Positions 36,303-44,834 of a DNA stretch of 64,000 nucleotides are shown one piece after another. The stretch lies in assembly GCF_902859745.1 (NCBI RefSeq), contig NZ_CADIJW010000029.1, forward strand, positions 1 to 64,000, read 5' to 3'. Position 1 is the stretch's first letter. Every line of letters starts with the position of its first letter. The translations under genes were made by a program, and so were the position numbers. A model generated the notes under the pieces. It ran no database searches. It saw nothing but the letters and a program-made list of their open reading frames with translations, and was not told the DNA's origin. This stretch comes from Achromobacter dolens (GTDB taxonomy: Bacteria; Pseudomonadota; Gammaproteobacteria; Burkholderiales; Burkholderiaceae_B).

Positions 36303-36935
36303 TCAGTTGCGGCTGGCGGTGGCCAGGCGCAGCGCCAGCGCCAGGAACACCGATCCCAGTACGTACTGCGGCCAGCGCGACACGCGTTGGCGGCCGGCCC
36401 AGCGCCGGCTGAGCTGGTGCGCGGCCAGGATGACGGCGCCGTTGATGAACAGGCCGATGACGTTGAGGATGGTGGCCAGCACCAGGATCTGCAGGGCCAC
36501 CGAGCCGTCCTGCGGGCGCACGAACTGCGGGAACAGCGCCAGCACGAACAGTGCCATCTTGGGGTTGAGCAGGTTGGTCAGCAGGCCTTGCAGGAAGACT
36601 TCGCGCACGGGCGAGCGGGCCCGGGCGGCATCGGGCATGTGCGACACGGGGCGCGAGCGGAACGCGCGCACGGCCAGGTACAGCAGGTAGAGCGCGCCGG
36701 CGAAGCGCACCGCGTCGTAGGCCATGGGCACCGCCACGAATAGCTGCGACAGGCCGAAGGCCGCCAGCAGCGCGTGGCAGTAGGTGCCGGCCTGGATGCC
36801 GGCCAGCGAGGCGAAGCCGGCGGCCCTGCCCTGCGCGGCGCTGCGCGAGGCGATCAGCAGCATGTCGGGGCCGGGCGTCATGGCCAGCGCGACGCAGGCG
36901 CCGCCAAAGAGGACGAGGGTGGCGGGGTCGAGCAT
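36303..36935 (-). CDS. LysE/RhtB family amino acid exporter
   Basis: A 210-aa membrane protein with about six hydrophobic segments. The N-terminus LFGGACVALAMTPGPDMLLI and the segment GFASLAGIQAGTYCHALLAAFGLS are the family signatures, and LLNPKMALFVLALFPQF is the conserved mid-protein block. Relatives export amino acids or homoserine lactones; the substrate here is unknown. It is followed by the 233-aa hypothetical gene 12 bases downstream. Confidence 0.92.
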   Translation of the reverse strand: MLDPATLVLFGGACVALAMTPGPDMLLIASRSAAQGRAAGFASLAGIQAGTYCHALLAAFGLSQLFVAVPMAYDAVRFAGALYLLYLAVRAFRSRPVSHMPDAARARSPVREVFLQGLLTNLLNPKMALFVLALFPQFVRPQDGSVALQILVLATILNVIGLFINGAVILAAHQLSRRWAGRQRVSRWPQYVLGSVFLALALRLATASRN

Positions 36936-36974
36936 GGAAGGTCCTTCGAGGGATGCGGGCCGGCGAGACGCCGA

Positions 36975-37499
36975 TTATTGAGCCGGCGGGGGCAGGCTGC
37001 AACCGGTGTAGAACGTTTGGCAGCTGGCGCCAGCGCCTTTCTCGCAGCTTTCCAGGGCGCGCATGCGGGCCAGTTCCTCGCTGGCGGCAGTGGCGGAATT
37101 GACCAGCACGCCGCTGCCTTGGGGCGACGGGCCGTAGGCCACGGCCACGCACTGGTCGTGATAGGTGGTGTTGATGACGCAGCGCGCGCCGCCCTTGGTG
37201 GCGCATTGGCCCAGCGCGTCTTTTTCGGCCTTGGCTTTGCTGGCCCGGTCGGCCGAGATGCCGATCGCGCCGGAGAGCGCGTCATAGGCCACGGCGCCCC
37301 AGCGCTGGGCGTCGCGCGATACAGGGGTGGACGCGCCGCCCGCGGCGGGCGCGATCTCCACGGGGATCGGCACGCATTGCTGGCCGGGCGTGCCGACGCT
37401 GGGCGCGTAGCCGTCGGGGCAGCCTTGTTCGGCTTGCGCCACGGCGGCGTGGGAAAAATTCAGGGCGATGGCAAGGGAGGCAATGATCAGGGTACGCAT
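36975..37499 (-). CDS. DUF4189 domain-containing secreted protein
   Basis: A 174-aa exported protein: signal peptide to about residue 23 (AAVAQA), a short CPDGYAP..QQCVPIP region, and a C-terminal DUF4189 domain (about 67-170) with RWGAVAYDALSGAIGIS, AKAEKDALGQCATKGG and a set of cysteines likely to form disulfides. The family is common in beta-proteobacteria and has no established function. Confidence 0.88.
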   Translation of the reverse strand: MRTLIIASLAIALNFSHAAVAQAEQGCPDGYAPSVGTPGQQCVPIPVEIAPAAGGASTPVSRDAQRWGAVAYDALSGAIGISADRASKAKAEKDALGQCATKGGARCVINTTYHDQCVAVAYGPSPQGSGVLVNSATAASEELARMRALESCEKGAGASCQTFYTGCSLPPPAQ

Positions 37500-37507
37500 G
37501 GGTCAAC

Positions 37508-38098
37508 TCATTGGTTCGATAGGCCGCCCAGCAGGGACAGGGCGGCGTCCAGCGACAGCACCGTCGTGCGGGACTCGAAAGCGGTCGCGAACAGATGGTC
37601 GTGCACGACCGGGTCGGGGTCGTAGCAACAGTCCTTGACGGTCAGGAGACGGTAGTCGGCGTCGCTGGCGTGGGCGATGGACGACAGCATGACGCCGGTG
37701 GACGCGACGCCCACCATGATCAGGGTGTCGATGCCCTGGGCCGATAGCCGGGGTTGCAGGTCGGTGCCGAAGAACACGCTGGCGCGGTGGGCGAGGATGA
37801 TGGGTTCGTCGTCGCGCCGGCCGAGTTCGGGCGAGACGCGGTCATGCACGAAACGGCCCAACTGCCGGATGCCCTGCCCGTTTTTGTTGAGCGGGCTGAC
37901 TTCCGGGTAGCCGGGACTGAAATGGATCTTGGCGAAGTAGACGCTCACACCGGCGCGGCGGGCGGCATCGCATAGCTGCCGCGTGTTGGCCAGCAGCGTG
38001 GGGGCGACCGACGGGAACAGGTCCATGATGTCGGTCTGGTAGTGCATGACCAGCAGGGCGCTGCGCGCCGGGGTGATGGCCAGGGGCTGGGAGGTCAT
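37508..38098 (-). CDS. Isochorismatase-like hydrolase lacking the usual catalytic cysteine
   Basis: A 196-aa alpha/beta protein of the cysteine-hydrolase superfamily. The N-terminal LLVMHYQTDIMD supplies the catalytic Asp and VYFAKIHF the Lys. The position of the nucleophilic cysteine, normally in a G-x-x-T-x-x-C-V context, reads GVASTGVMLSS, so there is no Cys. That substitution is known in isochorismatases of the PhzD type, which do not use a nucleophile, so activity on a vinyl ether is more likely than amide hydrolysis. GGAG precedes the ATG at 38098. Confidence 0.85.
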   Translation of the reverse strand: MTSQPLAITPARSALLVMHYQTDIMDLFPSVAPTLLANTRQLCDAARRAGVSVYFAKIHFSPGYPEVSPLNKNGQGIRQLGRFVHDRVSPELGRRDDEPIILAHRASVFFGTDLQPRLSAQGIDTLIMVGVASTGVMLSSIAHASDADYRLLTVKDCCYDPDPVVHDHLFATAFESRTTVLSLDAALSLLGGLSNQ

Positions 38099-38203
38099 GG
38101 TTCGCTCCGTGAAGAGGGTCTGCATGACCTGTCAGTGTAGCGGCAGTCGCGGGACGGGTTGGGCGGGCGGCGGCGCGGGCCGGCGCGCCTGCCGCGTCAT
38201 GGT

Positions 38204-39109
38204 TTACTTCTCGGTGTACTTCTTGCCGGCTTCGTCGTAGACGTAGCTGACCGCGTCGGCGGGGCCCAGTTTGCGGGTCTTGCCCGGGCCGGAGATTTCG
38301 GTGCCGCTGGGGGTGACGGTCAGGCGCGGCATGTCGCTGCCGTTCTGCGCGGTGAAGGTCAGCTTGCCGGTCTTGGCGACGCAGGGCATGACGTCGCCGT
38401 CGGCGCAGGCGGCGCTGTTGTCGTCGCCGGTGAGAATGCTGCCCAGGTAGGTCCAGACCTTGTCCTTGAGCTCGTCGCGCGGGCCGGGATTGAAGACGAA
38501 CAGGGCGTAGCCTTCGAAGCTGGTGCCGTTGTCAAAGCCCTGGGTCGGCACGGCCAGCAGCAGCTTGCCTTCCGGGGTGCGGTAGTCGAGCGGCTTGCGG
38601 CTAGTGTCGACGGCTTCGGCCCGTTCGTAGGCGCCGAACATGCCGATGGTGTGCTCCATGCCGCGGAACTTCCAGGGGCGTTCGGCGGTGGAGCCGGTCA
38701 GGGTGAAGGTGGCCTCGGCCAGGTTGACCTGGGTCTCGGGGCCGGCTTCGTCTTCGCCGGGCTTGCCGTATTTTTCGCGGGTGTCCCAGGTGAAGCCGGT
38801 GAAGTATTGCGTGCCGTTCAGTTCGAAGGCGTGGCCGAACCAGTAGGTGGCGACGCTGCCGTTGGCCACTTCGTACGAGTCGGCGCCCTTGCCGTCGATC
38901 TGGTAGATGGCGTACATCACCGTGGGGGCATCGGGCGGGGTGACGGCGGTGGCCTGGGCGGCGGCGGGCTTGAGGGCGGCCGGCTCGGCGGCGTCGGCCG
39001 CCAGGACGCCCGGGCTGGCGAACGCGGCCAGCGCGGCGGCAAACAGGCCGGCGAGCGTGGCGCGCAGCAGCGGGCGGGGGGACGGGCGGACGTTCAGACG
39101 CGTTTTCAT
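38204..39109 (-). CDS. Exported hypothetical protein
   Basis: A 301-aa protein with a long signal peptide (MKTRLNVRPSPRPLL, hydrophobic run, cleavage near VLA). I do not recognise the mature part. It has many Gly, Thr and aromatic residues in a beta-rich pattern (YWFGHAFELNGTQYFTGFTW, KLLLAVPTQGFDNG) and one likely disulfide pair (CADGDVMPC). The ATG at 39109 is chosen because the signal peptide begins there. A long inverted repeat lies 82 bases upstream. Confidence 0.7.
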   Translation of the reverse strand: MKTRLNVRPSPRPLLRATLAGLFAAALAAFASPGVLAADAAEPAALKPAAAQATAVTPPDAPTVMYAIYQIDGKGADSYEVANGSVATYWFGHAFELNGTQYFTGFTWDTREKYGKPGEDEAGPETQVNLAEATFTLTGSTAERPWKFRGMEHTIGMFGAYERAEAVDTSRKPLDYRTPEGKLLLAVPTQGFDNGTSFEGYALFVFNPGPRDELKDKVWTYLGSILTGDDNSAACADGDVMPCVAKTGKLTFTAQNGSDMPRLTVTPSGTEISGPGKTRKLGPADAVSYVYDEAGKKYTEK

Positions 39110-39190
39110 GTCGGACTTGTTCTCATCGGTCTTCGGTAAGCGCACGTGGCGCATGATGCGGCGCCATCTTAGTGGCCGGCCGGGGCTGGC

Positions 39191-39221
39191 GTCGGACAGC
39201 AATTTGCCAATTGTGTCCGAC
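39191..39221. promoter_or_regulatory. Near-perfect 31-bp inverted repeat upstream of the exported protein
   Basis: GTCGGACA, one unpaired G and CAATT, a TGCC centre, then AATTG and TGTCCGAC pair over 13 bp. It lies between the exported-protein start (39109) and the MocR remnant (39355). It could be an operator for a dimeric repressor or a hairpin in the 5' leader; no T-run follows on either strand. Confidence 0.6.
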
Positions 39222-39354
39222 TGCAAGGCCTGCGCGCAGGCGCGTCGATGGCGCGGGCGGAAAAGCAACAGTGGGCGTATCCGGCAAGGCGGCCGTCCGG
39301 CATTCCCGCCGAGGATGGCGAATCGCCCTTGCGCGTTGCGCAGGCCTGCCCGCC

Positions 39355-39654
39355 CTACCTGTCCGTCTGGTCCGCCACCACCCGCGCCACCGCTTCCAAT
39401 GCGCGCCGCAAGGCGTCCAGGTCCACCGAGCCCAGCGCCAGCCGGATCGCGTGCGGCACGTGTGAGACGGCGAAGGGATGAGCCGTGGAGACGGCGATAC
39501 GTTCGCGCATCAGCGCCATGGCGATGGCATCGGCGCGCACTTCCGGCGTCAGCGGCAGCCAGACGAAGTATGACGAGGGATGGGCGACCGGATGCAGCGG
39601 CCCCAGGATCTGCGCGGCGATGCGTTGGCGCTGCGCGGCATCGCGGGGTACCTC
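39355..39654 (-). pseudogene. C-terminal remnant of a MocR/PdxR-type GntR-aminotransferase regulator
   Basis: About 98 codons remain: IAAQILGPLHPVAHPSSYFV, WLPLTPEVRADAIAMALMRE, RIAVSTAHPFAVSHVPHAIR, then a normal end before TAG. This is the last segment of the fold-type I aminotransferase domain. The GntR DNA-binding domain, PLP lysine region and about 380 residues are missing; homology stops near 39655, next to the promoter of the following plus-strand gene. Deletion during a rearrangement is the simplest explanation. Confidence 0.75.
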
Positions 39655-39738
39655 ATGTCGCCGTCCTAGAATGGCGCTTTATGCGGCGACGCCCGCCCCA
39701 CTTTCGCCAGCGCGCCGCGCCCCAGGAGGATTGCCGTC

Positions 39739-40800
39739 ATGGACTTCACCCCGTTGCCTTCGGACCAGGACGCCCTGCGCCGTTCGCTCGACGCCACCGA
39801 TCTGCCAGCCAGCGTGATCTCCAGACTGCTGGAACAGGCGCGTCCCGCGCTGGTGCTGGCGACCACCGCCCGCGAGGAGGACGCGATCCCCCTGGGCGCC
39901 AGCAAGATCGGCGGGCGCCCGGACCTGCCGCGTGGCATGGCCTGGCCGACGCGGCCGGCCTATCCAGACGCGAACGAGCGCGCCGCCGGCCATCGCAAGG
40001 AGGCCGAGCGCCTGCTGGCGGATTCGAAGAAAAAAGGATCGTGGATGACGCCGGCGCAAGGCGAGCGTTTCAGCGCGGATGCCCGCGCCCGGGCGGATGC
40101 GGTGGAAACGGCGTTTCCGCTGACGTTCCTTGGGCAGTTCGATCTGGCCGCGTTGTCGCGGGAAGCGGGATTCGACGCCGCGCTGCCGCGCGAGGGCCGG
40201 CTGCTGGTGTTCTACGATTTCCTGGAACAGGCCGAGAGCTTCACTCCGGCGGCTTCGGTGGGTTGGCGCGTGCTGTGGGACACCACGCCCGCGGCGGGGC
40301 TGGAACGGGCGCCGGTGCCGCATGCGCTGGCCTCGCTGTCGGACGATGAATGGACCTGCGTGTTCCGCGCGGCGCCGGTCTCGGCCCGCACGGTGCTGAC
40401 GCCGATCGGTGTCGATGACGCGGGCTGGGATGCGTTTGCCCTGGAGGACGACGAGGCCTACGAAAACTACCAGGATTGGCGGTCGCGGTTTGGCACGCCG
40501 GACATGGATGGCCGCGACAACCATCAGCTCGGCGGCTATGCACAGTCGTTGCAGAATGGCATGCAGGCCACTTGCCAACTGGTGTCGCACGGCCTGGATT
40601 GCGGCGGCAGCGCGGTCTGGCGCAGCGAGGCCGCGCAGGCCCTGTTGCCGGGAGCGAGGGACTGGCGGCTGGTGTTGCAGATCGGCGCCGACCCGCACGC
40701 CGGCATTCCGCAGCCGGGCGCCTATTACGTGCTGATGCGCGAGCAGGATATCGCGGCGCGCCGCTTCGATCTGGCGCGCGTCACGTATCAATGCGACTGA
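39739..40800 (+). CDS. YwqG-like DUF1963 family protein
   Basis: A 353-aa cytoplasmic protein. GASKIGGRPDLPRGMAWP (about 54-71) and FLGQFDLAAL (about 131-140) are the DUF1963 signatures, with HQLGGYAQSLQNGMQ and LLQIGADPHAG-type blocks in the C-terminal half. AGGAGG precedes the ATG, an ideal ribosome site. The family is widespread with unknown function. Confidence 0.9.
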   Translation: MDFTPLPSDQDALRRSLDATDLPASVISRLLEQARPALVLATTAREEDAIPLGASKIGGRPDLPRGMAWPTRPAYPDANERAAGHRKEAERLLADSKKKGSWMTPAQGERFSADARARADAVETAFPLTFLGQFDLAALSREAGFDAALPREGRLLVFYDFLEQAESFTPAASVGWRVLWDTTPAAGLERAPVPHALASLSDDEWTCVFRAAPVSARTVLTPIGVDDAGWDAFALEDDEAYENYQDWRSRFGTPDMDGRDNHQLGGYAQSLQNGMQATCQLVSHGLDCGGSAVWRSEAAQALLPGARDWRLVLQIGADPHAGIPQPGAYYVLMREQDIAARRFDLARVTYQCD

Positions 40801-40825
40801 CGCGTCGCCGGCGAGCCGCTATCGC

Positions 40826-40850
40826 GCCGGGCGGGCGTGAACCGCCCGGC
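40826..40850. terminator. Hairpin between convergent genes
   Basis: GCCGGGCGG and CCGCCCGGC form a perfect 9-bp stem around a 7-base loop. It lies in the 58-base gap between the YwqG-type gene and the acyl-CoA synthetase gene, which converge. It may stop transcription from both sides. Confidence 0.6.
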
Positions 40851-40858
40851 CCTGTGCG

Positions 40859-42511
40859 TCATGCGGGAGGCTCGCCGTCATCCAACGCCGCCGCCTGCTC
40901 GCGCAGCACGAACTTCTGGATCTTGCCGGTGGAGGTCTTGGGCAGGGCGCCGAACACCACGGTGCGCGGCGTCTTGAAGCGCGCCAGGTGTTCGCGGCAG
41001 TAGGCGATAAGGTCATCGGCGCTGCACACCGCGCCGTCTTTCAGCGTGACGAAGGCGCACGGCGTTTCGCCCCACACCGCGTCGGGCCGCGCCACCACGG
41101 CGGCTTCCAGCACGTCGGGGTGGCGGTACAGCACGCTTTCGATTTCCACGGTCGAGATGTTCTCGCCGCCCGAGATGATGATGTCCTTGGCGCGGTCCTT
41201 GATCTCGATGTAGCCGTCGGGATGCACCACGGCCAGGTCGCCGGAATGGAACCAGCCGCCGGCGAAGGCGTCGGCGGTGGCGTCGGGGTTGTGCAGGTAG
41301 CCCTTCATTAACGTATTGCCGCGCAGCATGATCTCGCCCAGCGTGGCGCCGTCGGCCGGCACCGGCCGCATGGCGGCGTCCATCACCTGCACCGCTTCGA
41401 CGTTGAGCTTGCGCACGCCGATGCGGGCCTTGAGCGCGGCGCGCTCGGCCAGCGGCAGGTCGTCCCATTCGTCGTGCCAGGCGCAGCCGATCGACGGGCC
41501 GTAGGTTTCGGTCAGTCCGTACAGGTGGGTGACGCCCACGCCCAGTTGCTCCATCGCTTCGATGATGGCGGCGGGCGGCGCGGCGCCGCCGGTCATGGCC
41601 TGCACGCGATGCGTGGCGCGGTGGCGGACGTTGGCAGGGGCGTTGACCAGCATGTTCAGCACCACCGGGGCGGCGCAGAAGAAGCCGACCCGATGGCGGC
41701 GGATGGCCTCGAAGATGGCCGCCGGCTCCACGCGCCGCAGGCAGACGTTGGTGCCCGCCAGCGCCGCCAGGGTCCACGGGAAGCACCAGCCGTTGCAGTG
41801 GAACATGGGCAGCGTCCACAGGTAGACGGCGTGCGGCGGCATGCCGCAGGCCAGCACGTTGCCGGTGGCGTTCAGGTAGGCGCCGCGATGGTGATAGAGC
41901 ACGCCCTTGGGGTTGCCGGTGGTGCCCGAGGTGTAGTTCAGGCAGAGGTTGTCCCATTCGTCCCGCGGCCCTTCCCAGGGCGCGTCGGCCGGTTGCGCGG
42001 CGAGCCAGGCTTCGTACTCCGCATCGCCCAGGTCGCCGTGCGGGCCGGTGTATTCGCTGTCTTCGATGCGCACGGTGCGCGGCGGTGTGCGCAGGTGGCC
42101 CAGCACCTCGCGCACCAGCGGCGCGTATTCGCTGTCGTACAGCAGCACGGTGGCGCCGCCGTGTTGCAGAATGAACGCCAGCGTGCGCGCGTCGAGCCGG
42201 GTGTTGAGCGCGTTCAGCACCGCGCCGGCCATCGGCACGCCGAAGTGCGCTTCGTACAGGGCCGGCGTGTTGGGCGCGAGCACCGCCACCACGTCGCCCC
42301 GGCGCACGCCCCAGGCGGCCAGCGCCGCCGCCATCTGGCGGCAACGGTCGTAGGTGGCGCGCCAGCTCTGGCTATGGCTGCCGTGCAGCAGCGCGGCGCG
42401 TTCCGGGTAGACGGCCGCCGCCCACGCCAGGAAACCCAGCGGCGTCAGGGGCTGGTGGTTGGCGGCGTTGCGGGGCAGTGTGTCGTCGGACGCGGATGGC
42501 GATGCGGTCAT
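40859..42511 (-). CDS. Acyl-CoA synthetase (AMP-forming)
   Basis: An adenylate-forming ligase of 550 aa. The P-loop is NYTSGTTGNPKGV; other landmarks are HLYGLTETYGPS, GWFHSGDLAVVHPDGYIEIKDR and the C-terminal catalytic lysine in LPKTSTGKIQK. It activates a carboxylic acid to its CoA thioester, and the family range covers short/medium-chain and methylmercaptopropionate-type acids. Last gene of a nine-gene operon, starting 9 bases after the kinase-type gene. Confidence 0.92.
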   Translation of the reverse strand: MTASPSASDDTLPRNAANHQPLTPLGFLAWAAAVYPERAALLHGSHSQSWRATYDRCRQMAAALAAWGVRRGDVVAVLAPNTPALYEAHFGVPMAGAVLNALNTRLDARTLAFILQHGGATVLLYDSEYAPLVREVLGHLRTPPRTVRIEDSEYTGPHGDLGDAEYEAWLAAQPADAPWEGPRDEWDNLCLNYTSGTTGNPKGVLYHHRGAYLNATGNVLACGMPPHAVYLWTLPMFHCNGWCFPWTLAALAGTNVCLRRVEPAAIFEAIRRHRVGFFCAAPVVLNMLVNAPANVRHRATHRVQAMTGGAAPPAAIIEAMEQLGVGVTHLYGLTETYGPSIGCAWHDEWDDLPLAERAALKARIGVRKLNVEAVQVMDAAMRPVPADGATLGEIMLRGNTLMKGYLHNPDATADAFAGGWFHSGDLAVVHPDGYIEIKDRAKDIIISGGENISTVEIESVLYRHPDVLEAAVVARPDAVWGETPCAFVTLKDGAVCSADDLIAYCREHLARFKTPRTVVFGALPKTSTGKIQKFVLREQAAALDDGEPPA

Positions 42512-42520
42512 GATGCGCTC

Positions 42521-43585
42521 CTAGTGGCCTGCGGTGGCCAGGCGTGCGGATTCGCGTTGCGCGGCCTGCCAGCCGAGCGCGGCCAGCGGTTCGACGCGCG
42601 CGCCCATCTCCAGCGCATCGGTGGCGGCGGCGTTGCCGGCGCGGGCGCGCGCGTACACGCCCTGCAGAATGGCGGCGATGCGAAAGAAGCTGTAGGCCAG
42701 GTAGAAATCCCAGTTGGGCGGCGGCGCGATGCCGCGCGTCTCGCAATAGGCGCGCACGAACTGCGCTTCGTCGGGGATGCCCAGCGCCGCCAGGTCCAGG
42801 CCGGCGATGCCGCGCCACAGGGACGGCGGGATGCGCCAGCACATGCAGTGATAGGCCAGGTCCGCCAGCGGATGGCCCAGGGTCGACAGCTCCCAGTCCA
42901 GCAGCGCAATGGCGCGCGGTGCGTCGGGCGCGAATACCAGGTTGTCGATGCGGTAGTCGCCGTGCACCAGGCGGGTCTGGTCGTCATGCGGCAGATGCTG
43001 CGGCAGCCAGTCGATCAGCGCGTCCATGGCGGGGATGGACGTGGTTTCGGTGTCGCGATATTGGCGGGTCCAGCGCGCCACCTGGCGCGCGAAGTAGTCG
43101 CCGGCCTTGCCGTAGTCCGCGAGTCCTACGGCGGCCGGTTCCACCGCGTGCAGCGCGGCCAGCACGCGGCCGGTCTCCGCATACAACGCGGCGCGCTCGG
43201 CGGGGGCCAGGCCCGGCAGCGCCGGGTCCATGAAGACGCGGCCGCGCGCATAGCTCATCAGGTAGAACGGTGTGCCGACGATGGAAGGGTCGGCGCAGTA
43301 GTGCAGCATGGCCGGCACGGGCACGGCGGTGCCGGCCAGCGCGGCCATGACGCGGTACTCGCGGTCGATGGCGTGGGCCGAGGGCAGCAGCGTGCCGGGC
43401 GGCTGCTTGCGCAGCACGCGCGCACCGCTGTCATCTTCCAGCAGGTAGGTCGGATTGGACTGGCCGCCCGTCAATGCCCGCGCGCGCAGGCCGCTGGCGT
43501 TGCCCAGGCCCTGCGCCGACAGGTAGGCGGCCAGCGCGGGCAGCCAATCGGGGGCGGCGTTGGTGGCGTGATCGGGCGCGCTCAT
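42521..43585 (-). CDS. APH-type phosphotransferase family protein (ACAD10/LvaA-like)
   Basis: A kinase-fold protein of 354 aa: LTGGQSNPTYLLEDDSGARV at the nucleotide loop, VLRKQPPG with the ATP lysine, and the catalytic loop LVHGDYRIDNLVF with metal site LLDWELSTLGHP. In LvaA of the levulinate pathway and in ACAD10/11 this type of domain phosphorylates a hydroxyl on a hydroxyacyl-CoA. The start at 43585 overlaps the stop of an acyl-CoA dehydrogenase gene as ATGA, which is the same pairing. The actual substrate is unknown. Confidence 0.88.
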   Translation of the reverse strand: MSAPDHATNAAPDWLPALAAYLSAQGLGNASGLRARALTGGQSNPTYLLEDDSGARVLRKQPPGTLLPSAHAIDREYRVMAALAGTAVPVPAMLHYCADPSIVGTPFYLMSYARGRVFMDPALPGLAPAERAALYAETGRVLAALHAVEPAAVGLADYGKAGDYFARQVARWTRQYRDTETTSIPAMDALIDWLPQHLPHDDQTRLVHGDYRIDNLVFAPDAPRAIALLDWELSTLGHPLADLAYHCMCWRIPPSLWRGIAGLDLAALGIPDEAQFVRAYCETRGIAPPPNWDFYLAYSFFRIAAILQGVYARARAGNAAATDALEMGARVEPLAALGWQAAQRESARLATAGH

Positions 43586-44808
43586 ACCAGCGCCTTGCGC
43601 GGCGCGTCCGCGTCGTCCCACTGCCAGAACGCATCGCCCTGGTCCATCAGGTAACGCGCCAGCACCATCTTGTGCACTTCGGAGGCGCCGTCCACCAGCC
43701 GCGCCTGGCGCGCGTAGCGGTAGATCCATTCCAGCGGCGTGTCTTTGGAATAGCCGCGCGCGCCGTTCAACTGCAGCGCGGTGTCGACCACCTTGTGCAG
43801 GGTTTCCGACACCACGATCTTGGCCATGGAGATTTCCTTGCGCGCGAAGTCGCCCTGATCCAGCCGCGCGGCGGCGCGCATGGTGAGCAGTCGGCCGATC
43901 TCGATCTGCATGGCGGCGTCGCCCAGCAGCCATTGCACGCCCTCGCGGTCGGCCAGCTTCTGGCCGAAGCTGCTGCGTTCACCGACGTAGTCCACCGCCA
44001 CCGCCATGGCGCGCCGCGCCAGGCCCAGCCAGCGCATGCAGTGCGTCAGGCGCGCCGGACCCAGGCGGATCTGCGTCAGCTTGAGGCCGTCGCCCACTTC
44101 CATCAGGCGGTTCTCGTCGGGGATTTCGAGGCCGTCGAATTCCAGCTCGCAATGGCCGCCGTGTTCTTCCGGGCCCATGATGGGGATGCGGCGGACAATG
44201 CGCCAGCCGGGCTGGTCGGCGTCGAACAGGAAGGCCGACAGGCCCTTGCGGGCGTCGTCCGAAGTGCGCGCGATCAGGATGAAATGCTGCGCGGCGCCGG
44301 CGCCGGTGATGAACCACTTGCGGCCATGGATCAGCCATTTGTCGCCCTGGCGGGTGGCGGTGGTGCGCATCATTGACGGGTCCGAGCCGCTGCCGGGGCT
44401 GGGTTCGGTCATCACGAAGGACGAGCGCACCTTGCCGTCGATGATGGGTTGCAGCCAGCGGTCCTGCTGGTCGGGCCGCGCCACCTGCGCCAGCACGCGC
44501 ATGTTGCCGTCGTCGGGGGCGGCGGCGTTGAAGGCGGCCGGGCCGAAGATGGAGCGGTTCATCTCTTCGTAGCAGGCGGCCAGGCCCACCATCGGCAGGC
44601 CCTGGCCGCCGCGCTTGCGCGGCATCTGCAGGGCCCACAGGCCGGCCTCGCGGGCCTTGGCGCGCACGCGGTCCAGCAGGGCTGCGTCGATGTTCTCGTG
44701 GTCGTCGTAGTTGGCGCGGTCGGCTTCCAGCGGAATCAGCTCGCGGTCGACGAAGGCGCGCACGCGCTGGCGGTAGTCTTCGAGTTCGGGGGGCAGCGAA
44801 AAATCCAT
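43582..44808 (-). CDS. Acyl-CoA dehydrogenase family protein
   Basis: A flavoprotein of 408 aa: N-terminal helical domain, FVMTEPSPGSGSDPSMMRTTA at the FAD/substrate site, KWFITGAGAAQHFILIA, and a C-terminal helical domain with HKVVDTALQLNGARGYSKD. Overall it fits the ACAD10/11-like subgroup that partners APH kinases. The true start is taken at 44808 (MDFSLPPELEDYRQR), not the long upstream frame. It is followed by the kinase gene with a 4-base overlap. Confidence 0.92.
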   Translation of the reverse strand: MDFSLPPELEDYRQRVRAFVDRELIPLEADRANYDDHENIDAALLDRVRAKAREAGLWALQMPRKRGGQGLPMVGLAACYEEMNRSIFGPAAFNAAAPDDGNMRVLAQVARPDQQDRWLQPIIDGKVRSSFVMTEPSPGSGSDPSMMRTTATRQGDKWLIHGRKWFITGAGAAQHFILIARTSDDARKGLSAFLFDADQPGWRIVRRIPIMGPEEHGGHCELEFDGLEIPDENRLMEVGDGLKLTQIRLGPARLTHCMRWLGLARRAMAVAVDYVGERSSFGQKLADREGVQWLLGDAAMQIEIGRLLTMRAAARLDQGDFARKEISMAKIVVSETLHKVVDTALQLNGARGYSKDTPLEWIYRYARQARLVDGASEVHKMVLARYLMDQGDAFWQWDDADAPRKALV

Positions 44809-44834
44809 GGCGGGTCTCCGGATGGGATGCGGGT

